A stretch of DNA of 64,000 nucleotides, taken from positions 101,976,158 through 102,040,157 of the forward strand of contig NC_085139.1 in assembly GCF_024139115.2 (NCBI RefSeq), in the 5' to 3' direction. Positions 32,001 to 43,472 of this stretch are shown here, in pieces (position 1 is the first letter of the stretch; the number at the start of each line of letters is the position of its first letter). Position numbers and translations under genes: made by a program. The stretch comes from Armigeres subalbatus. Taxonomy: Eukaryota > Arthropoda > Insecta > Diptera > Culicidae. Below the pieces are notes generated by a model, which was not told the origin of the DNA, did no database searches, and saw nothing but the letters and a program-made list of their open reading frames with translations.

Positions 32001-34679
32001 TCCTGAAGGGATTCTCGACAGAATCCTGAAGGGATTCTCGACAGAATCCTGGAAGGATTCTCGACAGAATCCTGAGGGGGTTCTCGACAGAATCCTGAGG
32101 GGATTCTCGACAGAATCCTGAGGGGATTCTTGACAGAATACTGAAGGAATTCTAGACAGAATCCGGAAGGGATTCTCGACAGAATCCTGAAGGGATTCTC
32201 GACAGAATCCTGAAGGGATTCTCGACAGAATCCTGAAGGGATTCTCGACAGAATCCTGAAGGGATTCTCGACAGAATCCTGAAGGGATTCTCGACAGAAT
32301 CCTGAAGGATTCTCGACAGAATCCTGAAGGATTCTCGACAGAATCCTGAAGGATTCTCGACAGAATCCTGCAGGGATTCTCGACAGAATCCTGAAGGGAT
32401 TCTCGACAGAATCCTGAAGGGATTCTCGACAGAATCCTGAAGGGATTCTCGACAGAATCCTGAAGGGATTCTCGACAGAATCCTGAAGGGATTCTCGACA
32501 GAATCCTGAAGGGATTCTCGACAGAATCCTGAAGGGATTCTCGACAGAATCCTGAAGGGATTCTCGACAGAATCCTGAAGGGATTCTCGACAGAATCCTG
32601 AAGGGATTCTCGACAGAATCCTGAAGGGATTCTCGACAGAATCCTGAAGGGATTCTCGACAGAATCCTGAAGGGATTCTCGACAGAATCATGAAGGGATT
32701 CTCGACAGAATCATGAAGGGATTCTCGACAGAATCCTGAAGGGATTTTCGACAGAATCCTGAAGGGATTCTCGACAGAATCTTGAAGGGATTCTCGACAG
32801 AATCCTGAAGGGATTCTCGACAGAATCCTGAAGGGATTCTCGACAGAGTCCTGAAGGGATTCTCGACAGAGTCCTGAAGGGATTCTCGAGACAGAATCCT
32901 GAAGACATTCTCGACAGAATCCTGAAGGAATTCTCGACAGAATGTTGAATGTTGGGATTCTCGACAGAATCCTGAAGAGATTCTCGACATAATCCTGAAG
33001 GGATTCTCGACAGAATCCTGAATAGATTCTTGACAGAATCCTGAAGGGATTCTTGACAGAATCCTGATAAGATTCTCGACAGAATCCTGAAGGGATTCTC
33101 GACATAATCCTGAAGGGATTCTCGACAGAATCCTGAGAGGATTCTCGACAGAATCCTGATAAGATTCTCGACAGAATCCTGAAGGGATTCTCGACAGAAT
33201 CCTGAAGGGATTCTCGACAGAATCCTGAAGGGATTCTCGACAGAATCCTGAAGGGATTCTCGACAGAATCCTGAAGGGATTCTCGACAGAATCCTGACGG
33301 GATTCTCGACAGAATCCTGACGGGATTCTCGACAGAATCCTGACGGGATTCTCGACAGAATCCTGAAGGATTCTCGACAGAATCCTGAAGGAATTCTCGA
33401 CAGAATGTTGAATGTTGGGATTCTCGACAGAATCCTGAAGGTTCTCGACAGAATCCTTAAAGGATTCTCGACAGAATCCGGAAGGGATTCTCGTCAGAAT
33501 CCGGAAGGGATTCTCGTCAGAATCCGAAAGGGATTCTCGTCAGAATCCGGAAGGGATTCTCGTCAGAATCCGGAAGGGATTCTCGTCAGAATTTTGAAGG
33601 GATTCTCGACAGAATCCTGAAGGTTCTCGACAGAATCCTGAAGGAGTTCTCGACAGAATCCTGAAGGGATTCTCGACAGAACCCGGAACGAATTCTCGAC
33701 AGAATCCTGAAGGATTCTCGACAGAATCCTGAAGGATTCTCGACAGAATCCTGAAGGGATTATTCTCGACTGAATCCTGAAAGGATTCTCGACAGAATCC
33801 TGAATAGATTCTTGACAGAATCCTGAAGGGATTCTTGACAGAATCCTGAAAGGATTTTCGACAAAATCCTGAAGGGATTCTCGACAGAATCCTGAAGGGA
33901 TTCTCGACAGAATCCTGAAGGGATTCTCGACAGAATCCTGAAGGGATTCTCGACAGAATCCTGAAGGGATTCTCGACAGAATCCTGAAGGGATTCTCGAC
34001 AGAATCCTGAAGGGATTCTCGACAGAATCCTGAAGGGATTCTCGACAGGATCCTAAAGGGATTCTCGACAGAATCCTGAAGGGATTTTCGACAGAATCCT
34101 GAAGGGATTCTCGACAGAATCCTGAAGGGATTCTCGACAGAATCCTGAAGGGATTCTCGACAGAATCCTGAATATGTTCTCGCCTGAATCCTGATGGGAT
34201 CCTCGACAGAATCTTGGCGGAATCCTGACGGGATCCTCTACAGATTCCTTAAGGGATATCTGACAGATTCCTGAAGGGATATCTGACAGAATCCTGAAGG
34301 GATATCTGACAGAATCCTGAACGGATATCTGACAGAATCCTGAACGGATATCTGACAGAATCCTGAAGGGATATCTGACAGAATCCTGTGAGGGTTTTTC
34401 GACGGAATCGTGATGGGATTCTCTGCAGAATCCTGGTGGGATTCTCGACAGAATTCTGGAGGTTTTCTCGACAGAATCCTGATGTGATTCTTGACTAATT
34501 CCTTACGGGATTCTCGACTGATTCCTGACGGGATTCTCGACAGAATCCTGACAGGACTGTCGACAAAATCATGATGGGACTGTTGACCAAATCCTGGTGG
34601 GAACCACGACAGAATCCTGAATGGATTCTTGTTATAAGCCTGACTGGATTGTCGAAAGAATCCTGTCGGGATTTGCGAC
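29063..34679 (+). repeat. 23-bp minisatellite, main array
   Basis: The monomer is close to GAATCCTGAAGGGATTCTCG plus ACA, about 240 copies, all in one orientation. Each carries the inverted pair GAATCC / GGATTC around a TGAAG loop. Variant zones succeed each other: CTTGACG at 29080-29640, CTCGTC at 29650-29910, CTCCTC at 29910-30180 and again 30350-30430, CTCGACA from 30480, and ATCTGACA at 34240-34390. A 22-bp variant lacking one G clusters at 31770-31910. Minus-strand open frames of up to 317 codons have a 23-residue repeat, three monomers long, and are artefacts. Confidence 0.93.
32160..34170 (+). repeat. Most homogeneous part of the 23-bp array
   Basis: Long runs of identical monomers occur at 32380-32690 and 33870-34060, indicating recent local homogenisation by unequal exchange or slippage. 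It is interrupted by copies containing a longer variant (GAATGTTGAATGTTGGGATT) at 32938 and again at 33402, 464 bp apart, so there is also a larger duplicated block. Confidence 0.75.
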
Positions 34680-35076
34680 CAGTGACGGGAAATGTCATAT
34701 CGATGTCATGGGACTAATTTGTCAATAACTTTTTTCACAAGTAATTTACAATCGTATGTTTTATATGAATATAAAGCCTTCAAAGGATACTAAAACTTTT
34801 TCTAATAGGTCATTGCTCTAAAACTGAAATTGGCGCCGTGAGAGCCGAATTAGTGTCAAATGACATTAATGTCATGACATTCCGTGACATTTTTTTAAAT
34901 TCGTTATCGTGCCTCATACTGTGTATTTAGAACAATGACCTGTTTGGCAAACTTGTAGGATCCTTTGAGCATTACATGTTAATAAAAAATCCGAATTGTA
35001 CATAACTTTTGAAAAAAGTTATTAGCAAATTAGTAATAGCAACCCCATGACATTTTTTTGACATTTCCCATCACTG
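34680..35076. mobile_element. hAT MITE inserted in the 23-bp array
   Basis: Ends are CAGTGACGGGAAATGTCA and, inverted, CAGTGATGGGAAATGTCA. The perfect 8-bp target duplication TTTGCGAC lies at 34672-34679 and 35077-35084. The interior is a long foldback: for example GGTCATTGCTCTAAA near 34808 pairs with TTTAGAACAATGACC near 34926. It is 397 bp with no coding capacity. Confidence 0.88.
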
Positions 35077-35084
35077 TTTGCGAC

Positions 35085-35290
35085 AGAATCCTTACGATAT
35101 TTTCAACAGGATCCTAACAAGATTCTCATCAGAATCCGTATGGGATTCTTAGCGAATTCCTGACGAGATTCTCTACGGAATCCTGACGGGTTTCTCTACG
35201 GAATCCTGACGGGATTCTCTACGGAAGCCTAACGGGATTCTCTACGGAATCCTGGCGTGATTTTCGACAGAATCCTGTCGAGTTTCGTGA
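35085..35290 (+). repeat. 23-bp array, right remnant beyond the hAT MITE
   Basis: Monomers continue after the insertion with CTCTACGGAATCCTGACGGG variants, then decay. Confidence 0.8.
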
Positions 35291-35700
35291 CAGTTAGAGT
35301 ATGCTCAGCAGATATCGAATTCTGCAGAGATGGGTAATTCTTCCATGATTTCGTTAAGAAACAGATTTCTGTAAAAAATTCTTAATGGTTTCTATCAAAA
35401 ATCGCGTTTCCGTTATAAATCCGTGCAAGATTCTGTAAGCAATCCTTTCGCAATTCTATCAGAAAACATTCCACGATACTGTTACAAATTTGCTTAGAAA
35501 GATGCCATGCAATGCTTCATGCAATGCTTCCAAACGTTGCCTCATGTTCGGTATTTATTTATAACTGAGACCAACTTGTTTTACCGTGTATGTGCCGTGT
35601 AAGTGTATTAAATTAAGATAACTTTCATTTATTTCACATTCGAAGTACAAATAGAAAAATACTGAACACGATTCTATAAATTACGGGAATACATGTTCAT
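35291..35700. other. Noncoding DNA
   Basis: Loose GATTCTGTAA-type repeat traces at 35330-35500, then AT-rich DNA. No gene. Confidence 0.4.
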
Positions 35701-36336
35701 ATGCATTGCACAGAATTGATACACTGTACAGTACTGTTGTGGTTGGGTTTTCCCGTCGAATTGTACCGATCCGTTGCGCTGTCGGACATTGCTGTGCAGC
35801 CAAAATCGTGTGCTGCCTTCCCGCCGCACTCCATAATCCAAACAATGAACGTTTTTCCTACGCAAAACCGTAACAACGTGGCCTTTCTAGTAGTCGTCGT
35901 CGTCGCCGATCGCAGCCGTGATGTTTCGGCATTTGGCGCTTCCTGCAACATGGTACCCCAGCCATCAGCAGAACAAGTGGTGGAACTCGGGAAAATTTTT
36001 GACGTAATATTTACCGAACAAGTACGGGAACAAGTTCAACGCAATGAGTGCAATGCTCCAGTTGGCAATAATGATGGTGCACCTAATGTGCTCCCTCGCC
36101 GGGTTGGTTGCGAGCCCTACTACAAAATACGTATCCGAGTGCTCGACTCGTTATTCGCGTATTATTATTTTGACAAGTTCAGCAGATTATTATCGGAAGG
36201 TTTTAAACAAACCGACACGACGGTGTGCACGATGGGAAAAAATGACGAGGAAGCACACCACGCTTGGCTGGGTCGTGCGTGGTTTTCGATTCCGGCACTT
36301 CCATACTGTAAGTGCGGGAAAAGGAGAGCCAAGTGA
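35701..36336 (+). CDS. Hypothetical 211-codon open frame, doubtful
   Basis: This is the longest open frame in the window that has an ATG start, no repeat origin and no transposon similarity, apart from the one at 18096. It starts at 35701 and ends at a TGA after CKCGKRRAK. It has a hydrophobic stretch around residues 60-70 (VAFLVVVVVAD) and no domain I recognise. With about 64 kb and six frames, one frame of this length can occur by chance. No splice sites, Kozak context or promoter stand out. It is listed only so it can be tested. Confidence 0.15.
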   Translation: MHCTELIHCTVLLWLGFPVELYRSVALSDIAVQPKSCAAFPPHSIIQTMNVFPTQNRNNVAFLVVVVVADRSRDVSAFGASCNMVPQPSAEQVVELGKIFDVIFTEQVREQVQRNECNAPVGNNDGAPNVLPRRVGCEPYYKIRIRVLDSLFAYYYFDKFSRLLSEGFKQTDTTVCTMGKNDEEAHHAWLGRAWFSIPALPYCKCGKRRAK

Positions 36337-39300
36337 GTGATGGTGCTGCTGGATTCAAAATTCAGCAACAATCGGCAAGCTCTCCGCACAGCTGCAGCAG
36401 TTGGATTTGATTCAACAAAATCCGACGAATGACGAACATTGAAAAAACAGATGATGAATTTTGAATTAGACGAAGAGGAGACACGGAGAGGAGGTATGTT
36501 GATTTAAACAATCAGCGGTGTGTGAGTTTAATTAGCATGAGACGTTATTCAATATGAAACCGATGATATTGTAACCAAGCGAATGTAAAACGTTGCGAGA
36601 TAACAAAAACGTATTCTCTTTATGCTAGTTGCATAATAGAATAATTGATAAAAACGCTTTGGCCTTATGTAGGGGGGACTACAAGCCTATTATTGGAACC
36701 AATTCTGCTCAGCCTAGACTGAATCAGTTGTACAAAGAAGGCGACTTCTCTGCAGCGTTAATTATTTTCAGCTACTCGCGATCACATCAAAATGATATCA
36801 TTTCAATCGATCTCCCGCCGTTCTGCACTCGCCAAAATTAAAAACGAATAAAACTGAAACAAATCGAAACAGCGCCGAGCAGCAGGAATGACATCCACCT
36901 CGCTCGACCTTCCGTGTGTTCTAAAATTACCCACCCATTGTATTATGCGCTCGTAGATGTCATCGTTTATGATGACAATTGGATAAAATTAGGCTGCGCG
37001 CGCGGTGGGATGCCCCGTCCGTATCCCGCGTACACAACCTCAACGAGGTGTAAAGGAAAACCATTGTCGGTCGGATTGAAGCGAATTTTGAATCTAACAC
37101 TGACCGACCGACGGACTGTGCAACACGTACTGTAATGACCGACCCCCGTGTACAAATCGCATAAAGTGGTTTGGTGCTGTTTTCGTTTTAAGTTTTTTAT
37201 GACAAGGATTAATGATTCTACATGCCCGCGATGAGTACTGAATCTACCCGAAAAAAAAAACAATAAAATTCCTAAGCCATAATTTTGGGTTATACAGATA
37301 AAGATTTCTGAATAAAATTCTAAGCGAAAATTGAGTCTACAATTAAGAGATTGTAATCAAAAATATCATTTTTTTTTGCTGGTTGATACGAATTTTTATA
37401 AAGAAATTAAATTTACGTTGTTGCTTGTTTCACGGTTGACTGACTCCACACATTTATCCACAATAAATCTAGAATTTAATGCATGGAAGCACAATTATAC
37501 TAAAATGTCATTTACAAAATTGCAATAAATTCGCTCTCACGACTCAGATTATTGATTTTAGACAATAACTTCCTAGACAAAGTTATAGGTTCGTTCAATA
37601 TTGATTAGCACACAGCTGCTGTAGATCGTTACTTATAGATATGTTTCGTGAAAGAATTCTTAATTTTCTTCAAAGATTCAATTGGAAAAGTTGCATTTAT
37701 CATTATCTCCACTGGAATCTTAAATAGCGGAGGAATATTCAATGAAATTTTGGCAGCTAGCGACTTTGGTACAGCTCTGGTGTCTGATGTTACGCCATGT
37801 TTATTCGGTTGTCAAATTTGATGTTTTCCATATCTAGCAGATTACCACTTAATAAATGCAGATTTTAGACTCGGATGTCATCGTTTTTTTCTACGTTCGG
37901 TAACAATCGTGGCGCGGAAAATTATATTCACCGGTTACAAGAGACTCGTCAGGCGCCCATTCATTCTCACTGCTACTGTTTCGGTTACTTTGTCGCCATC
38001 ACCACCAGCAGCCTGCAGCGTCAACGGGCAGACAGTTTGTTTGGGTAGTAAATTAGCACGATTCCTGTTCGGAACACGTCTTGGCACCATATTGCCGGTG
38101 TTCGTTCATTTGAATGGATTTAATGGTGGGTTATTTGTCGTGGTGGCACTAATAAAACTTCGGAACATTGTCCCACCCGACAGCTATTGATGATCCATCA
38201 GATATTAGCCAGCGACGACGACGTATGGTGGCAGTTCAACGGATATAGGTGTGTGTCAAACATAATCTTACCTTTGTGGCACGATGAGATCTTACTAACG
38301 CAAACTCGTGTGGAGATCTTGGAAAAAAATCTTAATCTTTAGCTACCTTCTGGGCTAGTATCCCGCAAAAAGCAAACGAGCAACCAGCGTGCGAGCCATT
38401 TTGATTGGGATTCTGCAAAGAGCGGCCGCTCTCCCGAAGCAACGGAGAAACGGACAAGTTCTAAGCATCCTGTGAAATTTTCTCGCAAGATTTTGAATTT
38501 GGTTATCAGCTGTTAGTGGTTCGAAATGCGAGAAGAGTAACAGAAGAAATTTAACCAAGACGAAGTTTCTTTATAGAACAAAACATAATCGATTGGCGTC
38601 TATCGGTCGCCGCTGGGTGGTTGCTGTACAAATTTTCCACTGAGGTGGCGCCTTCATCGATTTGGCTGTCGTCGGTTGGTAGCAGAATCACAACCCAGCG
38701 TCGGAGGGACATGATGCAATAATTTTTTTCGAATGGAAAAATTTGTCCATATTACGAATAAATAAAATTAATAAAATGCAATATCTCGGTTCGGTACTGA
38801 CGTATTGCGCTGAAATTTTGACATAAATTGTAGAAATTTCTGGGAATCGTGCAAATAGGGGGCATTAGGGTAAATCGGTGTCTTCCGGCTTCGTGCAATG
38901 AACCGAGATATTGGTTAAACTTAACTGACTTTTTGTTAAGACGCCACCATTTGAAATGAATTCTCAACAACGCCACTGCGGGGTCGCAACAGACCCTTCA
39001 CAAAAAATGCTGGTTCGTTGAGGTTGAATAATCGGCAGCAACCACGCCGACGACCACCATATCGATAATAAATAGTTAAAAATCAATATTTTCAGAAAAA
39101 TACAAAGAAGCGTTGACTCAAACTTGATCGAATGGTCCAAAAATATTGTACAACTAGAAGAAGAGAAACGGCTGAGATATTGCCGTTCAAAGTCTATCAT
39201 ATTTTCGTGACAGTCTCCGATTTTCGCAATCGCAAAGTGTATCCCAATATAGAAAAGACAGACGTAGTTCTTCGTCAAAACGCATACCTAGAATATGTAG

Positions 39301-39369
39301 ATTTTGATTTGAAGATCTACAAAGTACGTCACGCAAAAATCACGCTGTAATCGCGTAGCTTAGCGCTAG
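36337..39369. other. Unique noncoding DNA, several higher-GC islands
   Basis: I find no gene or clear repeat. Regions 36890-37140 and 37890-38250 have higher GC and look unique. A possible very degenerate foldback spans about 38590-39065 (CGGTCGCCGCTGGGTGGTTG near 38605 against GCAGCAACCACGCCGACGAC near 39033), but the arms match poorly. Confidence 0.35.
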
Positions 39370-40060
39370 GCTAATGAAGAAAGGTCATTTTAGCGCCAAA
39401 TGGCTCTTACTGCACAACAAACATTTCTTCCAAACGGCATTTTCGGCTGCATGGTTTATTCGATCAAACGATCATTCCGGCTAAACGGCAGTTCCAGCCT
39501 AAAGTCCTACTAGGGCAAACAACTTTGTTGGCCAAATTGCGAGCTTGCCTGAATCTCCCTTTCGGATGTATGTCGCTTCTGGCCAAATTACATTTTTGGT
39601 AAAAACATATTCGATACAGCAATCGTTTTGGACAAACGATCAGTTCAATTCCAAATGGAATTCGGCTTACCGTGTTATTCGGCCAAGCGGCGTTCGAACA
39701 AATGGGTTTTCGCCGAATTACTGTCGAAGGGCCATTTGACCGAAAGGTGTTTGGTCGAATAAACCATTAGACGAAACCCCATTTGGCCGAAAATGTCATT
39801 TAGCTGAAATGAACATACGATCGAAAAAGTTGTTTGGCCAAATAGGTCATTTGAGCGAGAATATCGTACGCCGAAATGGTCATTTGATCGAAATGGCCAT
39901 CTGACTGAAAAGGCATTTATTCATATGATCCATTCAGTCAAAATTGCTCTTTTTATGTTAAACGATCATTACGACTAAACGACATTTTCAGCCGGCTGAC
40001 TTATTCGGCCGAACCTGTTAGAGACAACGGCTTTTCCGACGGATTGTCACTTTGGCCAAA
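39370..40060 (+). repeat. Degenerate minisatellite of about 22-23 bp (CATTTGGCCGAAA)
   Basis: Motifs CATTTNGNCGAAA and TTCGGCCAAA recur every 20-24 bp, with frequent changes and both polarities. It looks like an old array related in design to the others. Confidence 0.65.
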
Positions 40061-40132
40061 TTAATTTTTCATCAGACCCTAGTATTCCCTAACTTCTGAT
40101 AGGCAACTGCAGTTTTCCAAACAAATATATTG

Positions 40133-40376
40133 ATATATCGGGACTGATTTGCGATTTGGGCGTAACTTATTTTGTAAACAAACATTGCTTCATGATTTCC
40201 GGAGAATGCAAGCGTTTTCATCCTAAACTAATTCCCTTATCTGGTAGAGGAAAGCTTAATCTATCGGATCCATACCGTGGTTTTCTCATGAAATGCTTGT
40301 TTTAGCAGGAATTCGCCTTCCAATGTTTGTTTACAAAATAAGTTACGCCCAAATCGCAAAGCGGTCCCGATATATT
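40133..40376. mobile_element. MITE with about 55-bp inverted repeats
   Basis: Left arm 40133-40187 includes GCGATTTGGGCGTAACTTAT. Right arm 40321-40375 includes its inverted copy ATAAGTTACGCCCAAATCGC. Nearly all positions pair (ATATCGGGAC ends). No ORF. Target duplication not defined. Confidence 0.7.
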
Positions 40377-40419
40377 CAAATGCTGGAAAAATTCGAAATC
40401 CATTTTTTTTAGATGCCAG

Positions 40420-40658
40420 ATGTCTAAGAAATGCATGAAACGTCGAGATCTGGTGTTGACTCGACGTTTCATGTATTTGTAAGACATTTGGTATAAAAAA
40501 ATCTATTTCGAAAAATTTTCAAAGTCACAAAAAGTCATTTTTTTCAAAAAAAAAATTTGTTTATATATTTTTTTTTTTGATTTTCCGCAGAAAAAGTCAA
40601 TTTTATTCTATTTTTTTAGATGACACCAGATCTCGACGTTTCATGCATTTCTAAGACA
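40420..40658. repeat. Inverted repeat with 36-bp arms, plus a third arm-like copy
   Basis: Left arm 40420-40455 contains AAATGCATGAAACGTCGAGA. Right arm 40623-40658 is its inverted copy. A third partial copy in the right-arm orientation (CGACGTTTCATGTATTTGTA) lies at 40462-40481. The spacer is T-rich. It is likely a small foldback element. Confidence 0.6.
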
Positions 40659-40699
40659 TTTAGCATAAAAAAAATCGGTTTCGGTTTTTTTCTGTAACC

Positions 40700-41159
40700 A
40701 TCCGCCCCCCCGCCCCCCTTGGAAAATGTTTCGTGTTTCAAAACAGTCAAACTTCGACCGCTTTGGTCAAACACTTAACGAAGTCCAATTGAGCTCAAAT
40801 TTAGCATAGGGACTTTTTCGATGAATTGAAACTTTTGAGCATTACCCGATTTAGAAATTCTATGGTCAAGAGAGATGAACTCTAGGAGCAAATCCCCAAT
40901 ATGCTATCTGTTTTAGGACATGTGATTATATTACTGATGACCGACATTTTGTAGTATGTGCCATCAGAGAGAGCGATACGGAGCTCAGCATAGCCATTTT
41001 TGGCAATTTTTTATTACTTTATTATTGTGTTTTTTTTTTAATTATAAACTAAGTTCAACGCAGATTTTTGGCAGTGGCAAAACAACCATTGAGCTATTTT
41101 CTTCACACGAAAGAGCTAGGCATAGCAGCGAACACCTTTTAACATAAATGGAAATCCTC
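40700..41159. other. Noncoding DNA
   Basis: A C-rich patch at about 40700-40715, T-runs, no gene or repeat recognised. Confidence 0.4.
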
Positions 41160-41985
41160 TTGTTACCATTTTTAGGGAATTTTCCCTGCCGGAATTCTGG
41201 AAAATTCATTCTCCAATAAATCTAGGTTGAAGGATTTTAAGAGTTCGGAAAATTTTCGTTCTTAGAATTCTAGGGGAATTGATCTCCTTATTTCAGGTAT
41301 TCTGGAAAATTGCTTCTTGATTTCACGGACTTATATTCTTATTTAATTCTGCAAAATTACTTCTCAAGGTACTCTGGGAATTTCGTAATACAAGAATACA
41401 GGGTTATTCCTTTTCTAGAAATTCTGGCGAATTCCTTCCCAGGAGCTCTGAGAATATAATCCTCCAGAAGTTATGGAGATGTCTTTCGCCAATGATTTCT
41501 GGGAACTTTGAAAATTCGTGATCAAGATTTCTAGGGAATCCCCGACTTATGAATTGAAATATTTTCCAAGCACTTCGGGTTCTTCCACCTCCAGGAATTC
41601 CGGGGAATTATTTCTCCAAGAGCTCTGAGGACTCTGAGAATTCTGACTCCTCTCTCCTCTCAATCCAGGTATTCCTTTTGCCCGAATTCGAAATTCTACA
41701 AGAATTGTAGAGTATTCTGATTTTAGGATTTTTGGAGAATAACACTCTGCAAAATTCCTCCTTCAAGAATTCTTTCTACAAAAAATCTCCGAAATACTTA
41801 TTCAGGAGTGTACGACCATCATAATCATGGGTAGGCACTTATTCAAGAATTTTGGGGAATTGACCCTCCAAAAGTTCAGAGCAATTGGTCTCTCACGATT
41901 TTTTGGGTATCCCTCTCACAGAACTTAAGAGGAATTCCTCCTTCAGGAATTTTCAAGAATCCCTCCTGCGAGCTCCTGGGAGCTA
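41160..41985 (+). repeat. Degenerate GAATTCYGG minisatellite, left of the LINE
   Basis: GAATTCTGG, GGAATT and CCTCC motifs recur about every 24 bp with heavy divergence. Related-looking sequence resumes at 44815, right of the LINE, so the LINE entered an existing array. Confidence 0.6.
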
Positions 41986-42102
41986 CTCACCTCAGCCCGA
42001 CTGACCGAGCGTCTGTTCACCAAGGAGGTGCGGCTCCAACAGCGTCTGTTTTGGCATCCAGCGGCTGAGTATGAAATGCTATTTCCCGGAAGCTATACCT
42101 AA

Positions 42103-43472
42103 AATGGCAGCCCCATCCCGGGGGATAGGGAACCTTGGGCCAACAACATACTGTTCCCGAAACATCAATTTGTTCGAGAATCCGATAATGAAAGAATACG
42201 GACTGATTCTACGGCGACGACTCTTAGCGCGAAACAACGGACACGAATAGGAACATGGAACGTTTTAACCCTAGCCCAGCAGGGGAAATTGGCACAACTT
42301 GCCAATGAGGCATGCCGCATGAAGCTTGAGATCCTGGGACTGAGTGAAGTCCGTTGGCCAAACTTTGGAGAACACAGAACGCCGTCGGGACAAGTTCTGC
42401 TATACTCAGGTTACGAGGTGAACACGCTCCCCGGCATCGCGGAGTTGGCTTCCTACTAAGCGCTCAGGCACACTCTGCGCTTATGAAGTGGGAACCTATA
42501 AGTGAAAGGATAATCGTTGCCAGATTTAGAACACGGGTCCGAAACCTTACTATAATCCAATGTTATGCGCCAACCGATGCTGCCGATCTTCAAGACGAAG
42601 AGAACTTCTACAGTCAACTCAATGCCGTCGTAGATAGAATTCCGAAGGGTGATATCAAGATCTGTTTGGGCGACTTCAATGCGAAGATCGGATCCGACAA
42701 CTCGAACCATGAGCGCATTATGGGACGCCATGGTCTCGGAGAAATGAGTGAAAACGGAAAGCTGTTCGCAGAATTTTGTGGTAATAACGACATGGTGATC
42801 GGGGGATCGCTCTTCCCTCATCGACCGGTTCACAAGGTCACGTGGGTCTCCCGTGACGGCTTTACAGAAAATCAAATTGATCACATTTGCATCAGCCGAA
42901 AATGGAAACGGAGCCTTCTTGATGCACGGAATAAACGTAGTGCCGATATCGCGTCTGATCATCACCTCCTCATCGGCGAAATACGCCTGCGCATTGCGCG
43001 GATTCGTCGGCAGGAGGAAAGAGTTGGACGACGATGCAACACACGCCGACTGGAAGATGCCACGGTGAAACGGTCCTTCGTTGAAGAACTGGAGACGCGT
43101 GCTGCAGATATTCCGGAAGGTGGCAGCGTGGAAGACCAATGGACCGCCATCAAGAATGCCTTCATCACCACCAGCGAGAACAATCTGGGCGAACTACGCA
43201 CCCAGAGAAAACAATGGATCATCGATGAGACCTGGAGAAAGATAGAGGAGCGAAGAGAAGCCAAAGCCGCGATAGAGCGATCGAAAACCAGAGGAGCCAA
43301 AGTCTTAGCCCGTCAACGATACGCGGCTCTTGAGAAGGAAGTAAAACGCTCATGTCGACGGGATAAGCGAGCGTGGGCAGACTCTCTGGCCGACGAAGGA
43401 GAGAGAGCCGCCGCAACCGGGGACATTCGCCTCCTCTACGATATCTCACGACGCTTAAGCGGGCGAAGATGA
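42103..43472 (+). pseudogene. LINE endonuclease plus linker, one frameshift
   Basis: A frame open from 42103, without an early ATG, passes through GTWNVLTLAQQGKL and EILGLSEVRWPNFGEHRTPS and breaks near 42440. A second frame continues to 43472 with IIQCYAPTDAADLQDEENFY, KICLGDFNAKIGSDN, NQIDHICISRKWKR and SADIASDHHLLIGEI. These are the expected endonuclease motifs, including the GDFN and SDHHL catalytic boxes. A charged linker (about residues 230-350) follows, typical of the region before the RT. The family's role is nicking target DNA. The frameshift near 42440 and another at about 43470 inactivate the ORF. Confidence 0.85.

Noticed and set aside
29361..33620. Minus-strand frames of up to 317 codons with a 23-residue repeat
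   Set aside because: The 23-bp monomer read over three copies gives a 23-residue cycle. Frames end wherever a 22-bp variant or indel occurs.
29063..34679. CRISPR-like pattern of short regular repeats
   Set aside because: The repeats are contiguous with no unique spacers, and the DNA is eukaryotic.
42456..43139. 227-codon minus-strand frame
   Set aside because: It is antisense to the BovB-like LINE endonuclease, which is clearly the real coding strand.
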